A DNA stretch of 64,000 nucleotides. Source: Clostridia bacterium. Lineage in GTDB: Bacteria > Bacillota > Clostridia > Oscillospirales > Acutalibacteraceae. The position numbers and the translations under genes were made by a program. Positions 59,084-64,000 of this stretch are shown here, in pieces. The stretch lies in contig JAFXDV010000010.1 in the NCBI GenBank assembly GCA_017521125.1, positions 1 to 64,000 on the forward strand, read 5' to 3'. A model generated the notes under the pieces. The model saw only the letters and a program-made list of their open reading frames with translations, searched no databases and was not told where the DNA came from. Numbering within the stretch: position 1 is the stretch's first letter; every line of letters starts with the position of its first letter.

Positions 59084-60510
59084 AACTTAGCCTCAATGCT
59101 GCGATACTTTTTGTATTTTATTTCATAATTTGTCCTGTCGTTGGGCATATAAGTTTTTGTACAAGCCAAAGGTTTTATAACCTTTCCTGTGGCTTTTGCC
59201 GCCAACATAGCCGCACCGGCGCCTGCAGCCTCGGCAGTGGACGGCACTCTAATTTCCAGACCGGCGATATCGGCGATAATCTGGCACCACAGCGGACTTT
59301 TTGCTGCGCCGCCAAACAAAATCAACCCTTCTGCGTTGTCGTAGGCATCCATTGCTTCCAGCAGTATACGAATCTGAAAAGCCACGCCTTCCATAACCGC
59401 AAGCGCAAAGTCTCCTCGTTGCGTCATAAGATTCACTCCGTAAAATGTGCCTTCTGCATCCGGATAATAACTGGGGGAGGACGGACCATTGAGATAAGGA
59501 TAGAACAGAAGGTTGCTTCCACGTTCCTTTGCCGTTTGCGCCTCTGAATCAATAGTAGCATAGTCTTCGCCCTGGAACAGCATTTCTCGAACCCACCGCA
59601 GACAGGTTCCTGCGGTATTGATAACACCTTCGGTGACCCATGCGCCAGGTTGTGTATAACCACACCACCCTACCTTGTCGCAGGCGTAGGTTGTGAGTTC
59701 TGTCCAGAGTTTTGTAATGGCTCCAGCCGTTCCTAGAGAAACGGTAAGAATCCCCTCCTGTAGCCCCACGCCCTGCGCAGCACACTTCTGGTCCTGCGCA
59801 CCTGCGGCAACAACACATTCGGAGGATAACCCCAGTTCTTCTGCCACCAATGGAAGCACTTTTCCGACAGGCTCCCCGCTCCATACAATCGGAGGGAGTT
59901 TTTCTGTAGGAATGTGATATTTTTCAAGTGTTTCCTGACTCCAACAACAATTCTGAATGTCATACATTAATGTCCCGGAGGCCATAGAATGATCGGTGAT
60001 GCAAATGCCTGTGAACTTCCCAACAAGATAGTCCATGGGCATCAGAAACCAGCGAGCATCCTCAAAGAGCCGGGGTCTCCGCTCCTGCAGCCACATCAGT
60101 TTAGGGAGCGTGTAACAGGAATTAATAAATTTTCCGGTACGAAGAAACATTTCTTTTTCACAACAATCTTTCTTCAACCGATTTGCCTGACTTTCTGCCC
60201 GGGTATCCAACCAGCTTATAGCGTTGCACAACGGTTTCAGTTCTGCATCTACCGGCACAACGGTGATCCCCTGTGAACTAACACAAATGCTCCGTATCTT
60301 TGCTGGGTCTATATTGGCCTGTTGAATTGCTTTCTTGGCAGTTCGCAGAGTAAGCGTCCACCACAGTTCCGCATCCTGCTCTACCCAACATTCCTTGGGC
60401 GTGATCAATCCGTACTCTTCATAGGCAGACCCCTGCATACAGACCGAGTCGTCAAACACAATACTCCGACATCCGGTAGTTCCTAGATCAATAGCCAAAT
60501 AATAATCCAT
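59068..60510 (-). CDS. FGGY family carbohydrate kinase
   Basis: A 480-residue sugar kinase of the xylulokinase/gluconokinase type. The N-terminal domain has YYLAIDLGTTGCRSIVFDD and SSQGITVVPVD; WLDTRAESQA and AAGAQDQKCAAQGVGL carry the substrate Asp; the ATP site is SLGTAGAIT and LFGGAAKSPLWCQIIADI with AEAAGAGAAMLAA. The start at 60510 follows GAGGTG; the in-frame GTG two codons upstream is not needed. Context suggests it phosphorylates an amino sugar or polyol ahead of the NagA-like step. Substrate unknown. Confidence 0.88.
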   Translation of the reverse strand: MDYYLAIDLGTTGCRSIVFDDSVCMQGSAYEEYGLITPKECWVEQDAELWWTLTLRTAKKAIQQANIDPAKIRSICVSSQGITVVPVDAELKPLCNAISWLDTRAESQANRLKKDCCEKEMFLRTGKFINSCYTLPKLMWLQERRPRLFEDARWFLMPMDYLVGKFTGICITDHSMASGTLMYDIQNCCWSQETLEKYHIPTEKLPPIVWSGEPVGKVLPLVAEELGLSSECVVAAGAQDQKCAAQGVGLQEGILTVSLGTAGAITKLWTELTTYACDKVGWCGYTQPGAWVTEGVINTAGTCLRWVREMLFQGEDYATIDSEAQTAKERGSNLLFYPYLNGPSSPSYYPDAEGTFYGVNLMTQRGDFALAVMEGVAFQIRILLEAMDAYDNAEGLILFGGAAKSPLWCQIIADIAGLEIRVPSTAEAAGAGAAMLAAKATGKVIKPLACTKTYMPNDRTNYEIKYKKYRSIEAKLWNKG

Positions 60511-60529
60511 TAGCACGCACCTCTGCTAA

Positions 60530-61576
60530 TTACAGACAAGAATTAGGGTTAATATCTCTCAGGTCTGCCACGGTATTTGTCTTTTCTGCATCGTACAGTT
60601 TCCAGATAACTCGCAGACTCTCCAGGGCAGTTCTGCCACTAGTCAACGGTGTTTTGCCGTTCAGTACACAATCAACAAAGTGGTCAATCTCTTTGTTAGT
60701 GTGTTTCTTTCCGGCACCTGCATCCCATATAATCTCACTGACATTCTTGGAAGGCTTGCCAGGGTCGTGAACCTCTTCCTTAGAATAGTAGGTTATCGTT
60801 CCTGCGTGATAGTCGTAGTCGAGCAGACCCTTCTCGGTATGCACCTGAAAATCATAGCGTAAACGTGTACCCCTTGCGCCCCAGGTGGCCCCGTGATAAG
60901 CAATCGCTCCATTTGCAAACTTCAACGTTACAGCCGATGTGCCCTCACGCATCAACCATTCCGTACCCAGATTCGTACCTATGTGGGTGCCGGAAACCGG
61001 TTGGCCCATGAACCACAAAAGCAGATCCATATAATGGCATCCGTGGGAGAACAGTTGACCTCCGCCAAGTCTTGCGGTGGTGATCCAGTGATCCCAGTCA
61101 TGAACCGTAAGTTGTTCTGTCCATACAGACATCATAAACACCTTTCCGTATGCGCCGCTGTCCAACAACTCCTTTAACTTTACAATACCAGGCCAGAAAC
61201 GAACGGGATATGCACACATCAGAACGATGTCCTGCTTTTCGCAAGTCTCAATGAGGCGCAGACACTCCTCTTCCGTGTTGCACAGGGGTTTTTCCATCAA
61301 AATATGCTTTTTTTGGTTTGCAAAAAACATTCCGCACTCATAGTGAAGATCGTGGGGTAGTGCGATGAGAACCGCATCCACATGCTCCACCATCTCTCGA
61401 TAATCGGTGCAGATGAACGGATTATTACCCAAAATCTCTGCCGCCTCTACTGCCTGCTGGCGAATCACGTCGCACACAGCAGTGATCTCCATTGCTTCGG
61501 TGCATTCGTTTATCACTTTTGCATGAATACTCATCATATGTCCGCAGCCAACCAAGCCCAATCGAATTTTTTCCAT
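60530..61576 (-). CDS. Gfo/Idh/MocA family oxidoreductase
   Basis: A 348-residue NAD(P)-dependent dehydrogenase: RLGLVGCGHMMSIHAKVINE (Rossmann start), VLIALPHDLHYECGMFFANQ, ILMEKPLCNTEEE with the catalytic-type Glu-Lys-Pro motif at about residue 95, and HDWDHWITTARLGGGQLFSHGCHYMDLLLWFMG with the second-domain signature HxxD. It would oxidise a sugar or inositol-like substrate before phosphorylation or cleavage. First gene of the minus-strand operon, divergent from an AraC regulator. Specificity unknown. Confidence 0.87.
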   Translation of the reverse strand: MEKIRLGLVGCGHMMSIHAKVINECTEAMEITAVCDVIRQQAVEAAEILGNNPFICTDYREMVEHVDAVLIALPHDLHYECGMFFANQKKHILMEKPLCNTEEECLRLIETCEKQDIVLMCAYPVRFWPGIVKLKELLDSGAYGKVFMMSVWTEQLTVHDWDHWITTARLGGGQLFSHGCHYMDLLLWFMGQPVSGTHIGTNLGTEWLMREGTSAVTLKFANGAIAYHGATWGARGTRLRYDFQVHTEKGLLDYDYHAGTITYYSKEEVHDPGKPSKNVSEIIWDAGAGKKHTNKEIDHFVDCVLNGKTPLTSGRTALESLRVIWKLYDAEKTNTVADLRDINPNSCL

Positions 61577-61604
61577 TGTAAAAAACCTCCAAATTTGATA
61601 TAAT
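61576..61604 (+). promoter_or_regulatory. Probable promoter of the AraC regulator gene
   Basis: TTGTAA (61576-61581) and TATAAT (61599-61604) are 17 bases apart, giving a leader of about 66 bases with AAAAAAGGTGAT before the start codon. Divergent promoter elements for the catabolic operon should lie in the same 100 bases but are not clear. Confidence 0.5.
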
Positions 61605-61676
61605 ATAAGTATAAATCAGAACTAAAGGCTTGTATTTGCACAAAACTGATCAAAATGGTATAAAAAAGGTGATCTT

Positions 61677-62489
61677 ATGGCAGAATATGCAAAATCTCCC
61701 GTGGATAATATTATTACAGTCACCAGCATTGCAACGGTATTTCGCAAAGATCTTCGTAATAAGTTTTGCGGCTTCGATTGCCATGACTTTCCGGAAATCT
61801 TTTATATGGTGGAAGGTAAGGGACGCACCGTCATAAACGGAACGTTGCACCATTTAGATGCAGGACAAATCATCATTTATGCGCCCAATTCCCCTCACGA
61901 AAGCGGCACCGGAGGAATTGCTGAAATCATCAGTTTCGAAACTGCTACTCCTTTTCCTGAGCAATACTGTGACCGAGTCATAACCCTTACAGGCTCACAA
62001 CGGCTGCTCCTTCATCAAATAATAGAACAGGCTCGTCCTATGTTTGAGAAACGGATTGGCGTAAAAGGCATGGTTCTAAAAAGCCACATTGATCCATATG
62101 CTGTGCAAAACACCAAAAACAAGCTTGAACTGTTCCTTCTGGATATCATACGTCCCGGAAAGCAGTGTCTTCATGACAGGATAAATAACATCACAGATTA
62201 TATGATGGAAAATATCCATCGTATGCTGACGCTTCAGGAGATGGCCCACGCACTGGGAATGAGTGTTTCCTCCTTAAAACGGCTTGTGCAGGAGGCTTAT
62301 GGCAAATCGCCTGTTAAATATTTTACAGAGCTGAAGATTGAAGAAGCGAAGCGACTGATAATGCATTCTCCAATGAATATGACAGAAATCGCAGAGAAAC
62401 TGGGCTATTCTTCCGTACATTATTTTTCAAGGACGTTTAAACAAAAAACAGGAAAAACACCTTCCGAATACAAAAACGCTTTTGGGTAA
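61677..62489 (+). CDS. AraC family transcriptional regulator with cupin domain
   Basis: A 270-residue regulator. The N-terminal half is a cupin effector domain (FPEIFYMVEGKGRTVINGTLH, AGQIIIYAPNSPHES with the conserved-type PHE turn). Residues about 165-268 hold the two AraC helix-turn-helix motifs: LTLQEMAHALGMSVSSLKRLVQ and MTEIAEKLGYSSVHYFSRTFKQ, followed by GKTPSEYKN. It probably senses a sugar and activates the divergent oxidoreductase-kinase-NagA operon. No terminator of its own is seen; degenerate tRNA-related repeats follow. Confidence 0.92.
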   Translation: MAEYAKSPVDNIITVTSIATVFRKDLRNKFCGFDCHDFPEIFYMVEGKGRTVINGTLHHLDAGQIIIYAPNSPHESGTGGIAEIISFETATPFPEQYCDRVITLTGSQRLLLHQIIEQARPMFEKRIGVKGMVLKSHIDPYAVQNTKNKLELFLLDIIRPGKQCLHDRINNITDYMMENIHRMLTLQEMAHALGMSVSSLKRLVQEAYGKSPVKYFTELKIEEAKRLIMHSPMNMTEIAEKLGYSSVHYFSRTFKQKTGKTPSEYKNAFG

Positions 62490-62601
62490 AAACAGTTTCA
62501 CAAAGACCAAACAGACCGCAGAAGCCAGCGAAAACCTATCACTCCGAACTGTTTTCTTAACGCCAAAACCCTCTCGAGTTCGAGTCCCGCATGTAAAAAG
62601 C

Positions 62602-62642
62602 AAAAAAAGAGAGCCAAACCACAGGGGCTTGTCTCTCTTTTT
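62602..62642 (-). terminator. Terminator hairpin in repeat unit 1
   Basis: AAAAAAAGAGAG and CTCTCTTTTT pair with a partly paired interior. It stands directly next to a tRNA-Leu 3'-end copy, in the place a tRNA terminator would have. Confidence 0.6.
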
Positions 62643-62662
62643 GGTGCCGGTGGTGGGACTCG
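62642..62662 (-). repeat. Extra copy of the tRNA-Leu(CAA) 3' end
   Basis: The 21 bases TGGTGCCGGTGGTGGGACTC plus G match the 3' end (T-arm half, acceptor arm and CCA) of the tRNA at 63008-63094 exactly, then diverge. Confidence 0.9.
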
Positions 62663-62765
62663 CTACGGTGCTTTGCACCTACACGCCCACGTCAGCGAAA
62701 ACAGTTCGCTGAACTGTTTTCTTCCGCATCGCTCCTTCCTGTTCGAGTCCCACATGTAAAAAGCA

Positions 62766-62807
62766 AAAATAAAAGAGTCGCACCTTACGGTACAACTCTT
62801 TTATTTT
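62766..62807 (-). terminator. Terminator hairpin in repeat unit 2
   Basis: AAAATAAAAGAGT pairs with ACTCTTTTATTTT-type sequence around an interior CACCTTACGGT-like pairing. Its sequence differs from units 1 and 3 but its place is the same. Confidence 0.65.
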
Positions 62808-62827
62808 GGTGCCGGTGGTGGGACTCG
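62807..62827 (-). repeat. Second extra copy of the tRNA-Leu(CAA) 3' end
   Basis: The same 21-bp tRNA 3' end as at 62642-62662, with no tRNA body behind it. Confidence 0.9.
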
Positions 62828-62970
62828 CCGTGTGTTGCACCCACTATTAGCTTGTCGACCCAAGCCTAACGCCTTCGGTACCCGACTGCGCCGCTCTGTC
62901 TACAAAACAGTACACCGTACTGTTTTGTTTAACGCCAGACCCTCTCGGGTTCGAGTCCCCTAAAACAAAA

Positions 62971-63008
62971 AAATATCAAGTCAAACCTAAAGGCTTGTCT
63001 TGATATTT
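62971..63008 (-). terminator. Terminator of tRNA-Leu(CAA)
   Basis: AAATATCAAG and CTTGATATTT flank a further paired CAAACC/GGCTTG-like interior around TAAA. It is followed on the minus strand by TTTTTT, directly after the tRNA CCA end. Confidence 0.75.
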
Positions 63009-63094
63009 GGTGCCGGTGGTGGGACTCGAACCCACACGATGTTGCCACCAACGGATTTTGAGTCCGTCACGTCTGCCAATTCCATCACACCGGC
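63008..63094 (-). tRNA. tRNA-Leu (anticodon CAA)
   Basis: An 87-base class II tRNA with encoded CCA. Acceptor GCCGGTG/CACCGGC, anticodon stem ACGGA/TCCGT around CTCAAAA with anticodon CAA (63058-63060), a long variable arm (TTGGTGGCAACATCG region) and T-arm GGGTTCGAGTCCC. The discriminator is A. Confidence 0.97.
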
Positions 63095-63146
63095 GATTAC
63101 TCTACAATTATACTCAAAACATATTTAAAAATCAAGTCTTTTATTA

Positions 63147-63179
63147 TTAAAAAATGCCCTTAGTAAAAACTAAGGGCAT
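63147..63179 (-). terminator. Terminator of the P-type ATPase gene
   Basis: ATGCCCTTAGT and ACTAAGGGCAT pair over 11 bases around AAAA, with a U-run on the minus strand. It starts five bases from the ATPase stop codon. Confidence 0.85.
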
Positions 63180-63184
63180 AGGCT

Positions 63185-64000
63185 TTAATGATGCTTCTTT
63201 ATAAGACCTAATGCTTTAGAGATTTCCATTACTATAAATGGTACTATAATAAGTCCTAAAGCAATGAGGTAAAGTTCGGTTGTAAGTGGGATAAGTCCGA
63301 AAATGCTTCGAATTGGGGTAAGGGTTACCAAAAGCACAAGAGCTGTAGAGCCGAGAGCTGCCCAGTTTAGTTTAGAGTTTGTGAAAATTCCCAGTTTAAA
63401 GAGGGAATGTTCGCTACGCATATTAAAGGCCTGAACAACCTGTGTGAGTGCTAAAACAATGAAAGCCATTGTCTGTCCGCCCTCAAGGCTTCCCATAACG
63501 TTTTCGCCCAGCTTAAAGCCGATAAGTGTGAGTGCCGCAAACATAAAGCCCTGTAATACAACACGGATACCCAGACCATTTGCAAAGATACCCTGATTCT
63601 TTGGCTTTGGTTTTTTATACATTATATCACTTTCAACCTCTTCCATACCAAGAGCAATAGCAGGTAGCGAGTCGGTTACAAGATTTATCATTAAAAGCTG
63701 CATTGAAAGTAACGGTGTTTTATGCCATAAGAGCATAGCTGCAAAAACGGTTATAACTTCGCCGATATTTGTACCGAGGAGGAAGCCTACAACCTTTTTA
63801 ATGTTGTCGTAAATTCCTCTGCCCTCTCTGACTGCGTCAACGATTGTAGCAAAGTTGTCATCGGTTAAGGTCATATCTGCGGCGCCCTTAGCAACGTCGG
63901 TACCTGTGATACCCATAGCGCAACCAATGTCGGCAGCCTTTAGGGCAGGAGCGTCGTTTACGCCGTCACCTGTCATTGAAACAACCTGACCTTTTCTCTG
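63185..64000 (-). CDS. Cation (Ca2+-type) P-type ATPase, C-terminal part
   Basis: The gene runs off the window; 272 codons of the 3' end are present. The reading frame continues upstream of the internal ATG as RKGQVVS, followed by MTGDGVNDAPALKAADIGCAMGITGTDVAKGAADM, the hinge motif of the phosphorylation domain. Six hydrophobic segments then include VVGFLLGTNIGEV and QLLMINLVTDSLPAIALGME, whose acidic and Asn residues match SERCA/PMCA-type Ca2+ pumps. The C-terminal cation-ATPase domain is complete, ending in GLIKKHH. Ca2+ export is likely; Mn2+ is possible. Confidence 0.92.
   Translation of the reverse strand, partial: QRKGQVVSMTGDGVNDAPALKAADIGCAMGITGTDVAKGAADMTLTDDNFATIVDAVREGRGIYDNIKKVVGFLLGTNIGEVITVFAAMLLWHKTPLLSMQLLMINLVTDSLPAIALGMEEVESDIMYKKPKPKNQGIFANGLGIRVVLQGFMFAALTLIGFKLGENVMGSLEGGQTMAFIVLALTQVVQAFNMRSEHSLFKLGIFTNSKLNWAALGSTALVLLVTLTPIRSIFGLIPLTTELYLIALGLIIVPFIVMEISKALGLIKKHH

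Larger units (their letters stand above)
62541..63007. repeat. Array of degenerate tRNA-Leu-derived repeat units
   Basis: Between araC and tRNA-Leu(CAA) there are three related units, the last ending in the tRNA gene. Each has ACTGTTTT, then a GTTCGAGTCCC T-arm-like piece, an A-rich stretch, a different terminator hairpin (62602-62642, 62766-62807, 62971-63008) and finally the 21-bp 3' end of tRNA-Leu in inverted orientation. Two units also carry GCATGTAAAAAGC or CACATGTAAAAAGC. Two palindromes with AACAGT/ACTGTT arms lie at 62699-62722 and 62903-62929. No convincing protein-coding gene is present. Confidence 0.65.

Noticed and set aside
61636..61664. Alternative araC promoter TTGCAC-N17-TATAAA
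   Set aside because: Start of transcription would fall at about 61671, after the ribosome-binding site AAAGGTG, so the transcript would lack it; the upstream TTGTAA-N17-TATAAT is preferred.
62427..62678. Minus-strand ORF of 83 codons across the end of araC and the repeat array
   Set aside because: It overlaps araC in antisense, starts without a ribosome site and reads through a tRNA-derived repeat and terminator; repeat content explains it.
1..64000. CRISPR arrays, prophage genes, insertion-sequence transposases
   Set aside because: No regular repeat-spacer series, no cas genes and no transposase or integrase reading frames were seen on either strand.

Overview
The window looks like chromosome of a low-G+C, endospore-forming Firmicute of class Clostridia, probably a gut-type member of Oscillospirales/Eubacteriales. 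This rests on strong Gram-positive promoters and Shine-Dalgarno sites, the rimP-nusA-ylxR-ylxQ-infB-rbfA-nrnA-truB-ribF operon in its Firmicute order, a Rex repressor, LexA with a Gram-positive type SOS box, and two sporulation genes (spoIIQ-like and spoVB-like), each preceded by a convincing sporulation sigma-factor promoter. The genus cannot be read from the sequence alone.

Layout. (1) 0.1-4 kb, minus strand: a TetR regulator with a small membrane protein, a YitT protein, a DUF421/DUF4363 membrane pair and rex. (2) 4.1-5.4 kb: a divergent lipoprotein with a Ser/Glu/Pro linker, an NlpC/P60-like domain and a C-terminal Cna-B-like domain. (3) 5.5-12.7 kb, plus strand: a hexuronate operon (uxuA, SDR fructuronate reductase, uxaB, uxaA, uxaC, KDG kinase) between an extended -10 promoter and a terminator. 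It carries glucuronate and galacturonate to KDPG; no aldolase, transporter or regulator is adjacent. (4) 12.7-14.3 kb: a small secreted protein, a candidate small RNA gene, and a spoIIQ-like LytM gene with a sigma-F-like promoter. (5) 14.3-22.2 kb, minus strand: the translation/transcription operon, with a promoter overlapping the preceding stop codon and a terminator hairpin in its leader. (6) 22.2-27.8 kb: a PqqD/S26-peptidase pair, a split TauE/SafE transporter, lexA, rnhA, an XRE regulator opposite a DUF4352-type lipoprotein, and a large carbohydrate-binding lipoprotein.

(7) 27.8-53.5 kb, minus strand: a 26-kb surface-polysaccharide operon with a perfect consensus promoter at its head. 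It encodes PglE/PglC/PglD-type priming enzymes, many glycosyltransferases, a Wzy polymerase, a Wzx flippase, LicD, a pyruvyltransferase fused to a glycosyltransferase, CapA, an acyltransferase, and FnlA/B/C for UDP-N-acetyl-L-fucosamine. Unusual members are a QueC-like PP-loop protein, an HpcH/HpaI aldolase and a nucleotidyltransferase placed between fnlB and fnlC. Two short gene remnants mark past exchange. (8) 53.6-55.1 kb: a spoVB-like flippase read from a sigma-E-type promoter.

(9) 55.2-63.1 kb: two tRNA-Leu genes flank a visibly more G+C-rich block with an amino-sugar-type catabolic operon (NagB-like, ceramidase-like, NagA-like, FGGY kinase, Gfo/Idh oxidoreductase) and a divergent AraC regulator. 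Both tRNA genes are accompanied by partial copies of themselves: a 28-bp duplication of the 5' end at one side, and two extra copies of the 3' end in a degenerate repeat array at the other. The block is a plausible genomic island, although no integrase is visible. (10) The window ends inside a Ca2+-type P-type ATPase.

The most promising undescribed items are the candidate C-rich small RNA beside spoIIQ, the tRNA-Leu-bounded island with its repeat units, the leader attenuator of the nusA operon, and the PP-loop and nucleotidyltransferase genes inside the polysaccharide locus.
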